DNA of 64,000 nucleotides, from positions 1-64,000 of the forward strand of contig JADEXK010000033.1 of assembly GCA_015207155.1 (NCBI GenBank), in the 5' to 3' direction. The notes beneath the pieces were generated by a model, which saw only the letters and a program-made list of their open reading frames with translations, searched no databases and was not told the DNA's origin. Source of the DNA: Nostocales cyanobacterium LEGE 11386. GTDB lineage: Bacteria > Cyanobacteriota > Cyanobacteriia > Cyanobacteriales > Nostocaceae. Made by a program: the position numbers and the translations under genes. Below are positions 16,657 to 25,437 of the stretch, piece by piece; within the stretch, counting starts at the first letter, position 1; each line of letters starts with the position of its first letter.

Positions 16657-16980
16657 CTACTGCTGTTTTTCCAACTCGGTTTTCATTCGCTGTAGGGTAA
16701 GATGCATTTGCTCAAACATCTGTTGCGGTGTAACACCAAATTGGCCTAACTGAGTTTTGAGTTGCTGTACAGTCATCTGCGCCATGAAATCTTCTGAAAG
16801 TTCAAATCGCTTCATAAATACGCGATAACGATCCATCATGGCTTCCATTTGCTCAATAAACAGCTTTTTGCCTTCACGATCAAACTTGCCGTAATTGTTG
16901 CCAAGGTTAATCAGTGCTTGATAATCTTCAAACAGCTGTTTTGCTTCTTGCTGAACTATCTCAGAGTCAAAGAATCCCAT
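16657..16980 (-). CDS. DUF1825 family protein
   Basis: A 107-residue soluble, helical protein starting MGFFDSEIVQQEAKQLFEDY, the signature opening of DUF1825, a family restricted largely to cyanobacteria and plants. The ATG at 16980 fits the family; an in-frame ATG five codons earlier is less likely. Rich in Gln, Glu, Lys and Met with predicted amphipathic helices (MEAMMDRYRVFMKRFELS, TPQQMFEQMHLTLQRMKTE). Function is not established. Monocistronic and convergent with the PBP gene. Confidence 0.9.
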   Translation of the reverse strand: MGFFDSEIVQQEAKQLFEDYQALINLGNNYGKFDREGKKLFIEQMEAMMDRYRVFMKRFELSEDFMAQMTVQQLKTQLGQFGVTPQQMFEQMHLTLQRMKTELEKQQ

Positions 16981-17104
16981 CTTACTTATATTCAACTGAG
17001 TACTGACACTCAGCAGCTTATATTTTTGCCTCTACTTTCATTCTAGTCTAGGGGACTCATCTAGAAAATAAGTTTCGGTTTAAGTACGGTTTTTTACCGG
17101 AATT

Positions 17105-17602
17105 TCAACACTTGACTGAAGGAATGGGGAGTGGGGAAATGAGGGGGATAAGTGGGACTAATGACCAATGACTCATGACTAATTGATGAAATCCAACATG
17201 ATGCGCTGATGGATGGGGCCTAAAGGTCTGATCTTCATCGGCGATGGGTGAGTAACAGTGACCCTGATGAATATCTTCTGGTGTTAACAATCCCATATCC
17301 CAGCCTTCATTTAAAGTTAGTTGATTTAATTCGACTAAGAGTGGTGCATGAAAGACATGACGAACAGCAGCATCATCGGGATAACAGCCGAATTCCAAAA
17401 ATGGTGGTAAAGTATAGCCGATTTCTTCTAATACTTCTCGCTCCACTGCTACATCTGGTGTTTCACCAGGTTCAATATGACCACCAAATAAGCCCCAGTA
17501 ACCAGGGTAGATAATACCGGGGATATTGTCTCGCAGTTGCATGAGAAACTTATTTTCTTGGTAAAGAATTGCGATCGCTACATGCACTGGTTGATTATTC
17601 AT
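17105..17602 (-). CDS. NUDIX hydrolase
   Basis: A 165-residue pyrophosphohydrolase. The Nudix box is clear: GGHIEPGETPDVAVEREVLEEIG, with the metal-binding EREVLEE core at about residues 54-60. Substrate (nucleotide sugar, oxidised nucleotide or other X-linked diphosphate) cannot be inferred. The last ~25 residues (from MSHWSLVPLIPLIS) are encoded by intergenic-type repeat DNA (CAATGACTCATGACTAA, GGGGAGTGGGG), so the natural C-terminus was probably shorter. It follows the putative lipoprotein gene by about 30 bp on the same strand. Confidence 0.9.
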   Translation of the reverse strand: MNNQPVHVAIAILYQENKFLMQLRDNIPGIIYPGYWGLFGGHIEPGETPDVAVEREVLEEIGYTLPPFLEFGCYPDDAAVRHVFHAPLLVELNQLTLNEGWDMGLLTPEDIHQGHCYSPIADEDQTFRPHPSAHHVGFHQLVMSHWSLVPLIPLISPLPIPSVKC

Positions 17603-17633
17603 AAATTTTTACTTAGTTATATATTGAGAAATA

Positions 17634-18032
17634 CTATTTTTCTTCTATGTAAACTTCCCCAAATTCTTGGCCAGCTAAAGGAATACTCTGGAAGCGAACT
17701 TGGCCTTTAATTACCACTTGTTCCCCCTCTTTGAGATTAGGTTGATTGGTAACAACCCAAATTTTGCCAGTTGAGTCGTTAATTTGATAAGCCCACTGCT
17801 GTACTAGAGGAACTTGCTTTTCTACCTTACCTTGGATATAAACTGTAGCCTGCTTGTCTGTTTCTGGTTTAATTTCCCGAATCGGGGTGACATTGCTACC
17901 GATGCTTAAGTTACTAGCTTTTAAGCTAGGCGTTGTTAAGAAACCACAACTACAAAGTCCCACGACAAGTAACAATGTAATTCCCAGGCGGTAAGGAATA
18001 ATGGTGTACAGGTAAAAATTTTTCGTTTTCAT
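17634..18032 (-). CDS. Putative lipoprotein with OB-fold-like domain
   Basis: A 132-residue protein with a hydrophobic N-terminal segment ending LLLVVGLCSCGF; the LCSC tetrad could serve as a lipobox (C30). The mature part, with PETDKQATVYIQGKVEKQVPLV, WAYQINDSTGKIWVVTNQP and GEQVVIKGQVRFQ, resembles the small OB-fold nucleic-acid-binding-like periplasmic domains common in cyanobacteria. No function is known. Located upstream of the NUDIX gene with 31 bp spacing, so possibly co-transcribed. Confidence 0.7.
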   Translation of the reverse strand: MKTKNFYLYTIIPYRLGITLLLVVGLCSCGFLTTPSLKASNLSIGSNVTPIREIKPETDKQATVYIQGKVEKQVPLVQQWAYQINDSTGKIWVVTNQPNLKEGEQVVIKGQVRFQSIPLAGQEFGEVYIEEK

Positions 18033-18289
18033 ATTTTTTAATAAGAAAGAGGAGTAGGGACAAGGAAGGGGACAAGGGGAGTAGGGAGATTCTTACCCAT
18101 ACCCATTCCCTCAAATGAGGTAGTTGATCTGAGAAGATAAACAGTATGAGTATGGTCTTGTGGTTGGAGAAACGCTACGGCACTAAACAGCAACACCATA
18201 ATAGTCAATAGGCAAAAGTTATTTGTAACTGTTGACTTGGCTACAAATAACTGAAATTTAGACTCAAGGCGAGTCTTCTGGGGATTCTC

Positions 18290-19168
18290 ATGGAAACAAA
18301 AACAGCCAAACTTCTCGATGGTAAAGCTTTAGCTGAAAAAATTCATCAAGAACTTTCTGCTCTTACTACAAAATCACAAGCAAAAATTGGACGATCGCCT
18401 GGTTTAGCTGTACTGATGGTGGGCGATAACCCAGCTTCGGCTGCTTATGTACGCAATAAAGAACGAGCCTGCGCTAAAGTCGGTATTACCTCTTTTGGCA
18501 GGCATTTTCCCACGGAAACCACCCAAGAGGAACTAGAGGAAGTAATTGCGGCACTCAATCAAGATGAGCGAGTAGATGGCATTCTCGTGCAGTTACCCCT
18601 ACCTCATCACTTGGATGCTGTGTCCCTACTCAATAAAATAGATCCAGATAAAGATGCCGACGGACTGCATCCAGTTAACTTGGGGCGGCTAGTACGGGGA
18701 GAAGCAGGTTTACGCAGTTGCACGCCAGCTGGTGTAATGCGGCTATTGCAGGAGTATGAAATTCCCTTGCGAGGAAAACAAGCTGTGGTGGTGGGACGCA
18801 GTATTTTGGTGGGTAAACCCATGGCGTTGATGTTACTAGAAGCTGATGCTACTGTAACCATTGCTCACTCGCGATCGCTAGACCTGAGTACTATCACTAA
18901 GAATGCTGATATTATTATTGCCGCCGTTGGTCGTCCAGGCTTAATTACTGCCCAAATGGTAAAACCAGGCGCTGTTGTGGTAGATGTGGGGATGAACCGT
19001 GTCACAGATGCCAGTGGCAATAGTCGCTTAGTCGGCGATGTCCACTGGGAATCAACTGCTGGTGTGGCGGAATTTATCACCCCGGTTCCTGGTGGTGTTG
19101 GCCCCATGACAGTGGCCATTTTGCTGCAAAATACATTAACCAGCTATTTAAAGGCCATAGGTAGTTAG
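18290..19168 (+). CDS. folD: Bifunctional methylenetetrahydrofolate dehydrogenase / cyclohydrolase
   Basis: Interconverts 5,10-methylene-, methenyl- and 10-formyl-tetrahydrofolate, the one-carbon supply for purines and formyl-Met. Normal length (292). Visible signatures: AAYVRNKERACAKVGI (catalytic Tyr/Lys), GILVQLPLPHHLD, the NADP loop VVGRSILVGKPMA and the C-terminal TPVPGGVGPMTVAILLQNT. It stands directly ahead of GGPP synthase with a 138-bp repeat-containing gap. Confidence 0.97.
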   Translation: METKTAKLLDGKALAEKIHQELSALTTKSQAKIGRSPGLAVLMVGDNPASAAYVRNKERACAKVGITSFGRHFPTETTQEELEEVIAALNQDERVDGILVQLPLPHHLDAVSLLNKIDPDKDADGLHPVNLGRLVRGEAGLRSCTPAGVMRLLQEYEIPLRGKQAVVVGRSILVGKPMALMLLEADATVTIAHSRSLDLSTITKNADIIIAAVGRPGLITAQMVKPGAVVVDVGMNRVTDASGNSRLVGDVHWESTAGVAEFITPVPGGVGPMTVAILLQNTLTSYLKAIGS

Positions 19169-19306
19169 AAGTTATCAGTTGTGAGTTATTAATTTTTAAT
19201 TTTTAACTCCTAACTCCTCACTCATAACTTTTTGAGTACCAAAGCCCTTTAAAATTGTGACGTATATGACAAACCGCCAAAAGCCGAAAATTTAAGGAAT
19301 TGAAGC

Positions 19307-20236
19307 ATGGTAGCAGCTGATAACCTTCAGAAGATGCCAGAAGACGCCACTTTTAACCTGGCAGCTTATCTCAAACAGCGACAAAAGCTTTGTGAAACTG
19401 CCCTGGATCAGGCTATTCCTATCGTTTATCCAGAGAAGATTTACGAATCAATGCGTTACTCGCTATTAGCTGGAGGGAAGCGTCTGCGTCCCATTCTCTG
19501 CCTGGCTACTTGTGAAATGATGGGTGGCACAATAGAAATGGCTATGCCAACAGCTTGTGCCATGGAGATGATCCATACAATGTCACTAATTCACGACGAC
19601 CTACCAGCAATGGACAATGATGATTATCGTCGGGGTAAGTTGACAAATCACAAGGTTTATGGTGAAAATATCGCGATTTTGGCTGGTGATGGCTTGTTGG
19701 CTTATGCTTTTGAGTTTGTTGCCACTCAAACCCCGGAAAACGTATCTAGAGATAGAGTTTTGCAGGTGATTGCCCGTCTCGGAAAAGCATTAGGGGCTGC
19801 TGGTTTAGTCGGTGGTCAAGTGGTTGATTTAGACTCGGAAGGTAAGTCCGATACTTCTCTAGAAACGCTGAATTTTATTCATAACCACAAAACAGCTGCC
19901 CTTTTAGAAGCTTGTGTTGTTTGTGGAGGGATTGTAGCAGGAGCCTCATCTGAAGATGTGCAAAGACTTTCTCGCTATTCACAAAATATTGGACTGGCAT
20001 TTCAGATCATTGATGATATTTTGGACATCACTGCTACCCAAGAACAATTGGGTAAGACTGCTGGTAAAGACCTAAAAGCAAAGAAAGTCACCTATCCCAG
20101 CCTTTGGGGCATTGAAGAATCACGTTCTAAAGCCCAACAACTAATTGCAGCAGCCTGTCAGGAATTGGCAACATTTGGGGAATTGGCCAAGCCACTCCAG
20201 GCGATCGCTCACTATATCACCAGTCGCAATCATTAG
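19307..20236 (+). CDS. crtE: Geranylgeranyl diphosphate synthase
   Basis: A 309-residue trans-prenyltransferase making C20-PP for carotenoids, phytyl chains and quinones. First aspartate-rich motif D97-D98-x4-D103 (HDDLPAMDND) and second motif FQIIDDILD are intact, as is LAGGKRLRPIL. Family members could make C15 or C20; in cyanobacteria this short-chain form is generally CrtE. Ribosome site AAGGAA precedes the ATG. The PAP2-like gene follows 91 bp downstream. Confidence 0.93.
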   Translation: MVAADNLQKMPEDATFNLAAYLKQRQKLCETALDQAIPIVYPEKIYESMRYSLLAGGKRLRPILCLATCEMMGGTIEMAMPTACAMEMIHTMSLIHDDLPAMDNDDYRRGKLTNHKVYGENIAILAGDGLLAYAFEFVATQTPENVSRDRVLQVIARLGKALGAAGLVGGQVVDLDSEGKSDTSLETLNFIHNHKTAALLEACVVCGGIVAGASSEDVQRLSRYSQNIGLAFQIIDDILDITATQEQLGKTAGKDLKAKKVTYPSLWGIEESRSKAQQLIAAACQELATFGELAKPLQAIAHYITSRNH

Positions 20237-20327
20237 GTTAATTTTTGGATTGGGGATTTTGGGTTGCATCGAAATGTTTCCTCAGAAAAGAACTGCTGCT
20301 AATATTTACTAACCGAACCAAAATACC

Positions 20328-20783
20328 ATGCAGGACATAGGCGACATTTTAGACAACCGGGTGCTGCTGGTTGCTCTGGTAGCTTGTTTAATTGCTCAAG
20401 GATTGAAGCTCGTAGTCGAGCTGGTCAAAAATCGTAAATTGAATGTGCGGGTTTTAGTCACAACTGGAGGTATGCCCAGTGCCCACTCAGCTTTGGTAAC
20501 GGCTCTAGCAGCTGGTATCGGGCAAAGTCTTGGTTGGGCTTCACCTGAGTTTGCTTTGGCTACGGTTTTTGCCATCATCGTCATGTATGATGCCGCCGGA
20601 GTGCGCCAAGCTGCTGGTAAGCAAGCTCGGATTCTTAATCAAATGATTGATGAATTATTCCACGAAAAACCAGACTTTAGCCAAGACCGTCTCAAGGAAT
20701 TACTGGGACATACACCAGTCCAGGTAATAGCTGGTTCGGCTTTGGGCATAACCATCTATTGGTTAGCTCGGTCTGCTTACTAG
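20328..20783 (+). CDS. Divergent PAP2 family protein (DUF212)
   Basis: A 151-residue membrane protein of the acid phosphatase/vanadium-haloperoxidase-related DUF212 family. The signature TTGGMPSAHSALVTALAAGIG and VMYDAAGVRQAAGKQA are present, with about four hydrophobic segments. Plant relatives exist. Its location right after GGPP synthase is conserved in many cyanobacteria and suggests a role in prenyl-phosphate or lipid metabolism; that role is inference. Confidence 0.9.
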   Translation: MQDIGDILDNRVLLVALVACLIAQGLKLVVELVKNRKLNVRVLVTTGGMPSAHSALVTALAAGIGQSLGWASPEFALATVFAIIVMYDAAGVRQAAGKQARILNQMIDELFHEKPDFSQDRLKELLGHTPVQVIAGSALGITIYWLARSAY

Positions 20784-20784
20784 T

Positions 20785-21459
20785 TTATAAACGCACGGCT
20801 GATCGCAGTAACATCACCTTACTACTATCTACTAGGACGGCAAAAAAACCGCGATCGTTGAGCTTTTGCAATGTGCTGTACGCTTCTTGCTGGTTACCAG
20901 TGTGAACTGCCAGCAAGAAAGGGCGTTGTCCGTAGGAAGCAAAGCCTACATTACCGCCAACTACTTGTTGCAAGCTATTAGCAAGTTCCGGACGGTTAAA
21001 ATAATCGACTAGTACAGCATAACCATCCCCTAGCAATCTGGGATTATAGCTAATTGTCTGAGTTTGAGATTGAGGTTGAGGTTGAGATTGAGTTTGTGCT
21101 ACGCCTGGTGTTGTCGGTCGTGTAGTGATAATGGCAGACAACCCGACAATATTGTTCACATATCTCGCCCAACGGTTGGCATCATCAATGTTGTTAAAGC
21201 CCCCTATCCGTGTCACTGTATCAGTCAGATATTGACAAGTTATAGTGGCAATTTCATTCGGTAAGGCACTACGCAGCTGCTTTTGACTATTGGCGGTGGG
21301 ACTGACTACCAGCAAAAGATATTCCCCAGGTCTGGGTGGTTGACAAACGGGAACATTTTGTTGGGCGGTGACAGAAGTCATGCTACCTATCAAGCCTGTT
21401 GCTGCTAGTGCTAATACACTGGATAAGGTATCGAATTTCGGCACAGAATTGGGACGCAT
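20785..21459 (-). CDS. Hypothetical secreted protein with SPOR-like repeats
   Basis: About 224 residues from ATG 21459 (MRPNSVPKFDTL); an ORF start further upstream adds 43 non-family residues. The N-terminus has a signal-like hydrophobic stretch ending near VTAQQ. Two stretches, YLTDTVTRIGGFNNIDDANRWARYVN and QRPFLLAVHTGNQQEAYSTLQKLNDRGFFAVLV, have the alternating pattern of SPOR-type domains that bind denuded peptidoglycan. A Gln/Ser/Pro linker (QTQSQPQPQSQTQTI) separates the halves. It is convergent with the DUF212 gene, with 1 bp between them. Function is inferred only. Confidence 0.7.
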   Translation of the reverse strand: MRPNSVPKFDTLSSVLALAATGLIGSMTSVTAQQNVPVCQPPRPGEYLLLVVSPTANSQKQLRSALPNEIATITCQYLTDTVTRIGGFNNIDDANRWARYVNNIVGLSAIITTRPTTPGVAQTQSQPQPQSQTQTISYNPRLLGDGYAVLVDYFNRPELANSLQQVVGGNVGFASYGQRPFLLAVHTGNQQEAYSTLQKLNDRGFFAVLVDSSKVMLLRSAVRL

Positions 21460-21603
21460 AAACTGAATTTTCTTCAAAGATTTCCCAGAAACACTTTTTG
21501 TTCCCCTAATTTTAAGGCAGGTACAAGACCTGCCCTGAATTGTCCTCACTGGCGAAGTTTCCCATTTCCCTAGGAGGGCAACTGTCAAGAGTACAAGAGT
21601 ATA

Positions 21604-21939
21604 TTAAGACACTGAAGTCAGAGATGCCAAAGGATTAGGAATTGTCTTAGAAGGAGCCTGAAATTCCCCTGTAATCACGTATTCTAATCGCAGTTTTAGC
21701 CAGGTAATAAATTGGGGATTGGTGGCAATAATTGCGGCTGCTGGTTTGGGACACTTTGCTTTTACTTCTGCCATCTCAGGTGCTTCGAGGAAAGCTGGCT
21801 GCTTCACTAACCAAAAATCAATTTCTTTTTCTTGTTCATGGTAGTAACGAGTGCGTTCTTTTAGCACTTCGTCTATTGGTTCTTCTTGAGTCAGGAAATT
21901 TTGACTTGCCAAAACGTAATAATATGTTTGCATTTTCAT
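21604..21939 (-). CDS. ycf54: Ycf54 family protein (Mg-protoporphyrin monomethylester cyclase factor)
   Basis: About 111 residues, starting MKMQTYYYVLASQNFL. The core EQEKEIDFWLVKQPAFLEAP and AEVKAKCPKPAAAIIATNP is that of the highly conserved Ycf54/DUF2488 protein. Ycf54 is required for the oxygen-dependent cyclase (AcsF/CycI) that forms ring E of chlorophyll. The ATG at 21939 or 21933 is preferred over the upstream one at 21981. No pathway neighbour is adjacent here. Confidence 0.93.
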   Translation of the reverse strand: MKMQTYYYVLASQNFLTQEEPIDEVLKERTRYYHEQEKEIDFWLVKQPAFLEAPEMAEVKAKCPKPAAAIIATNPQFITWLKLRLEYVITGEFQAPSKTIPNPLASLTSVS

Positions 21940-22012
21940 CCTTGGGTTGCTATTGAATAATTTAAGGGCACAGGGCTGCATCCTGTACCCCTAAAAAATA
22001 ATTAAAGCGGAA

Positions 22013-22792
22013 TTACCTGATCAAAGCACTAAAGGGACAAGCACTGGCTTTAGGTGCGCCAGTTCTTGGTTTCGCTTCCCAGTGCCAAAACTGCTGGAAA
22101 AAACTCCACAATGTTGTTTGTTTCTGTGATTTTCCAGTTTCTGGTTTTTGTCCTGCTGTTAGCTTGTCTAAGAACTTGGTGTTGTCGTAATAGTGTTCTA
22201 AGGAAAGAATTTTTAAGTCATCGGTGACACGAGCAATGCTCATACCGATAACTTCCACTGTCTCTCCTGTTGGTGCATGGTTTTTGTATGCACCATTAAA
22301 ATGTCCCCAATGCCGCCACTTAAACGCAATGGTTGGTGGCCCTGAGAATACCTCCAGTACTTCCCACAAAAATCCCTCAGGAAATGCTGTATGAAAGAGA
22401 TTTGTAGATGTTTCAAAATTTTCCTCAGCAGCCTTGTAATGTTCTGTATTGCCGATTAAGAGTTTGTAAGTCCCTGACTCTACCACATCTGCTACTGTGT
22501 AGCTAGGGCCGCCATTGGTACTCATACGGAATTTTTCATTGACAACAGACACCCACTGCTGGGGATTAGTTTTGAAGTTAGCTTCTACATCAAAAGTTCT
22601 CACCAAGTTTTGCACGATCGCTTCTAGTGAATTCTCTGGGTGATTGCGCGTACTTTCTTTGGCGAGATTTTCGTTTGAGCGGGTATAGTCGGGAAACTTG
22701 CCATAGCGCCATTCGATATCGGTACTTTGTTCAAGAACTTTGTCTCTGTGCTGTACCCAAAGAGGCAGGCTGTTAGACTGTGTTGAGGTCAT
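22013..22792 (-). CDS. NTF2/SnoaL-like (ester cyclase type) protein
   Basis: A 259-residue soluble protein. The central part (NLFHTAFPEGFLWEVLEVF, FKWRHWGHFNGAYKNHAPTG, VIGMSIARVTDDLKI and LEHYYDNTKFL) has the alternating strand-helix pattern and the Trp/His-rich pocket of SnoaL-type polyketide cyclase/NTF2-like families. A Pro/Lys linker and short C-terminal WSFFQQFWHWEAKPRTGAPKA follow. No substrate can be named. Upstream lies a repeat cluster separating it from pdxJ. Confidence 0.7.
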   Translation of the reverse strand: MTSTQSNSLPLWVQHRDKVLEQSTDIEWRYGKFPDYTRSNENLAKESTRNHPENSLEAIVQNLVRTFDVEANFKTNPQQWVSVVNEKFRMSTNGGPSYTVADVVESGTYKLLIGNTEHYKAAEENFETSTNLFHTAFPEGFLWEVLEVFSGPPTIAFKWRHWGHFNGAYKNHAPTGETVEVIGMSIARVTDDLKILSLEHYYDNTKFLDKLTAGQKPETGKSQKQTTLWSFFQQFWHWEAKPRTGAPKASACPFSALIR

Positions 22793-22858
22793 AGAGGTTT
22801 TTGCTCAAAAATATAACTCCAAATTTTTGGATTTCGCAGTTACAATCCCTCTCTAAAA

Positions 22859-22972
22859 GTGCTGAGTGCTGTAAAGCCCTGCGGGCATGGCTGCGCGTAG
22901 AGCGGTAGCGGGGCGTAAAGCCCTGCGGGCATGGCTGCGCTTATAGCCCGTGCTGAGTGCTGAGTGGTAAGA
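22859..22972. repeat. Repeat cluster with 26-bp direct repeats
   Basis: Two identical 26-bp copies (GTAAAGCCCTGCGGGCATGG plus CTGCGC) at 22871-22896 and 22915-22940, start to start 44 bp, bordered on both sides by GTGCTGAGT units. The region holds GC-rich hairpin potential (GCCCTGCGGGC). It fills most of the gap between pdxJ and the NTF2-like gene; no ORF. Confidence 0.85.
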
Positions 22973-23022
22973 GAAGTCAGAGTCAGTAGTGGCGGAAACA
23001 TATCTTGACTTAGCACTCAATA

Positions 23023-23742
23023 CTACTGAATTTGTATTGCTTGTTTCATTTCGCGGACTGCTCGTTCTATTCCTACTAATGCTGCTCGACTGATAATGGT
23101 GTGACCAATGTTCAATTCTTCCATGCCTAGAAGAGCAGCTACTGGATATACGTTCCAGTAGGTAAGTCCATGACCGGCATTGACGCGTAATCCAGCTTTA
23201 ATCGCTTGCTCACATCCTTTAGCTAATATGGCTAATTCTTGCTGGCGATTTTTTTCGTCTTTAGCCTCAGCATATTGCCCGGTGTGCAGTTCTATAAAGT
23301 GCGCCTGCACCTTGACAGATGCTTCTATTTGTGCAGGTTCAGCATCAATAAACAAACTCACTGGAATACCAGCGCTTTGCAACTTATCAACTATTTTACC
23401 TATTCTAGCAATTTGCCCGACGATATCTAATCCGCCTTCTGTTGTGACTTCTTCCCGTTTTTCGGGGACTAAAGTAACGTAATCGGGTTTGATGTCGAGG
23501 GCTATTGCCAACATTTCATCTGTAGCGGCCATTTCTAAGTTTAGATGCGATCGCACTGTTTGCCGCAATAGTCGCACATCCCGGTCTTGGATATGCCGTC
23601 GGTCTTCTCGCAGATGCACCGTAATTCCATCTGCACCTGCTAATTCTGCCAGAACCGCCGCCGCTACGGGGTCTGGTTCTACCGTCCGCCGCGCTTGCCG
23701 GATGGTAGCGATATGGTCAATGTTAACACCAAGTGTAGGCAC
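23023..23742 (-). CDS. pdxJ: Pyridoxine 5'-phosphate synthase
   Basis: Joins 3-amino-acetone phosphate and deoxyxylulose phosphate to pyridoxine phosphate (DXP-dependent vitamin B6 route). A 239-residue TIM barrel with LGVNIDHIATIRQARR, HLREDRRHIQDRD and the closing NIGHTIISRAALVGIERAV phosphate loop. Full length. Standard for cyanobacteria. Confidence 0.97.
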   Translation of the reverse strand: MPTLGVNIDHIATIRQARRTVEPDPVAAAVLAELAGADGITVHLREDRRHIQDRDVRLLRQTVRSHLNLEMAATDEMLAIALDIKPDYVTLVPEKREEVTTEGGLDIVGQIARIGKIVDKLQSAGIPVSLFIDAEPAQIEASVKVQAHFIELHTGQYAEAKDEKNRQQELAILAKGCEQAIKAGLRVNAGHGLTYWNVYPVAALLGMEELNIGHTIISRAALVGIERAVREMKQAIQIQ

Positions 23743-24296
23743 TCCTGTATCCCCCTATCCAAAATCTCTAGGTCTTGATTTTACCGGAAATACTGATGGT
23801 AAGTAGCTGTTATGCATTGCATATACCTGAACAAATAAAAATAGGGACTAGTATTTTCTACTCAGCACTCAGAAAGAGTGATTGTTCGACGATAGCCATT
23901 CCCGAAGGGTAGACCATTAAATCTAGGATTTTGGCGGGGGTTTGTACCCTCCTCATTACGAATTAGCAAATATTTGGTCAATTTGTATTTCTTTCAGCAG
24001 GAAAGATAGTTATTGGATAAGTCATGCATTTTTCAGCATAAATAGCTAGGCTTTTTTGCCAAAACTAAATATTTTTTAGTGTTCAATTACTATTTGCAAA
24101 ACAAAAATAACTGACAACAGATACAAGTACAAAATCATGCGTGTAAATACTTAATAGCTAAGTAGGTACTTTTATAAGTTCAGTGAAACGACTATGGTTT
24201 ATTCAGCGTTGACTAAGGAAAATAATGACAGCTTTGAAGGCAATATACGCAACTCCATTTTTTTAGGAAAAGGAGTTACTAAAAAGGAATTTCTAT
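23743..24296. other. Intergenic region pdxJ - sigF
   Basis: A 554-bp AT-rich gap between divergent genes. It must hold both promoters, but I cannot place -10/-35 elements convincingly. A GCAGGAAAG stretch and a single CAGCACTCAG repeat unit (23867-23876) are visible. A 38-codon ORF at 24194-24310 overlaps the sigF start (see findings). No RNA gene recognised. Confidence 0.6.
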
Positions 24297-25082
24297 ATGA
24301 CAACAGGTGAGTCCTCTATGCGAATTGATGGTATGGAGTTATTGCACTCATATCACCAAAATCCCTCTATTAAACTTCGTAATCAGCTCGTACAGTTACA
24401 TACTGGCTTAGTCCGAAAGATGGCGCATAAGTTTAGCCATCAGTGTAATGAACCTTATGAAGATTTAGAACAAATCGGTTATTTTGGTTTAATTAGAGCC
24501 ATTGAACGCTTCGATCCTAGTCAAGGATATGCTTTTAGTTCCTTTGCTGTGCCCTACATTCGGGGTGAGATGCTGCACTTTTTACGCGATCGCAGTACTC
24601 TATTAAAAATTCCCCGTCGTTGGCAAGAACTATACAATGAAGGGCAAAGAATTCGTAAAGAATTAGCAATTTCTTTGGGTCGCTCTCCCAAAGATTCAGA
24701 AATTGCTGAACAACTAAAAGTTTCTGTACAAGAATGGCAAGAAACTAAGTTAGCAGCTCAAAATCGAATGCCTTTGAGTTTAGATGCTACCGCAGTTCAT
24801 TATGTTGATTGCCAAATAACTTTGGGTGAAGCACTTCCTTGTCCTCGTTCTACAGCCCTTCAGCAACAAGATGAAGAACGACAACAACTCCAAGGGGCAA
24901 TTAGTATGTTAGAAGACAAGCCCCGCATGGCAGTTGAGATGGTGTTTTTAAAGGAACTTTCTCGCAAAGATGCTGCTAAAAATATTGGTACTAGTCCCAT
25001 GACAGTAACGCGGTATTTGCAAAAAGGTATTCAGGATTTGATTTGCTATTTACAACCACAAGCAGTACCAACAGGGTCTTGA
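24297..25082 (+). CDS. sigF: RNA polymerase sigma factor, SigF-type (group 3)
   Basis: A 261-residue sigma-70 family factor with regions 2-4: LVRKMAHKFSHQCNEPYEDLEQIGYFGLIRAIERFDPSQGYAFSSFA (regions 2.1-2.3), a region 3 segment and a region 4 helix-turn-helix (LSRKDAAKNIGTSPMTVTRYLQ). The lack of the 1.1/1.2 regions, the short length and sequence style point to the SigB/SigF/SigG-like group. In Synechocystis SigF controls pilus and motility genes; the same target set here is only a guess. The start is chosen at ATG 24297, with AAAAAGGAA upstream. A 15-bp terminator hairpin lies 355 bp downstream, beyond a decayed gene. Confidence 0.88.
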   Translation: MTTGESSMRIDGMELLHSYHQNPSIKLRNQLVQLHTGLVRKMAHKFSHQCNEPYEDLEQIGYFGLIRAIERFDPSQGYAFSSFAVPYIRGEMLHFLRDRSTLLKIPRRWQELYNEGQRIRKELAISLGRSPKDSEIAEQLKVSVQEWQETKLAAQNRMPLSLDATAVHYVDCQITLGEALPCPRSTALQQQDEERQQLQGAISMLEDKPRMAVEMVFLKELSRKDAAKNIGTSPMTVTRYLQKGIQDLICYLQPQAVPTGS

Positions 25083-25118
25083 GGTGGGGAGATCAGGGAG
25101 ATAGGGAAGACGGGGAAG

Positions 25119-25343
25119 ATGGGTACAAAAGTTATTCAAGACCACAAGAATTTAGAGGTCTATCAATTGGCTTTTGCAATCTAAAAAGTTTCCGGTAGAA
25201 GAGCATTGTTCACTAAGTGACCAGACACGTCAGTTTTCGCTTTCGGTTTGTGCTAATTTTGCTGAAAGATAGCGTAAAAAATATATCAAGTAGCTTTTGT
25301 AGCTAAGTTGAATGATTGCAAGGCAGAATCAGCAGAAACTTAA
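25119..25343 (+). pseudogene. Decayed four-helix-bundle (23S rRNA intervening-sequence/S23-type) protein gene
   Basis: Starting at ATG 25119 one frame reads MGTKVIQDHKNLEVYQLAFA; after a stop, a shifted frame reads KKFPVEEHCSLSDQTRQFSL, then SVCANFAER, and another shift gives VAKLNDCKAESAET. These segments occur in the order and wording of the four-helix-bundle family (VYQLAF, FPVEE-YSLTDQVRRSS-SVCANFAEAWR, VAKLNDCEAEAAET) that is common in cyanobacterial genomes. Multiple frameshifts and stop codons mean it is not functional. Identification is from memory of the family pattern. Confidence 0.8.
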
Positions 25344-25437
25344 ACTTAGATCATCTGTGAGAGGATAAAGTAAAACGCTTGTTGTCATTCAGCTAAAATA
25401 CTCAAAATATTTTCAATAACAATAATAATCGTAAATG

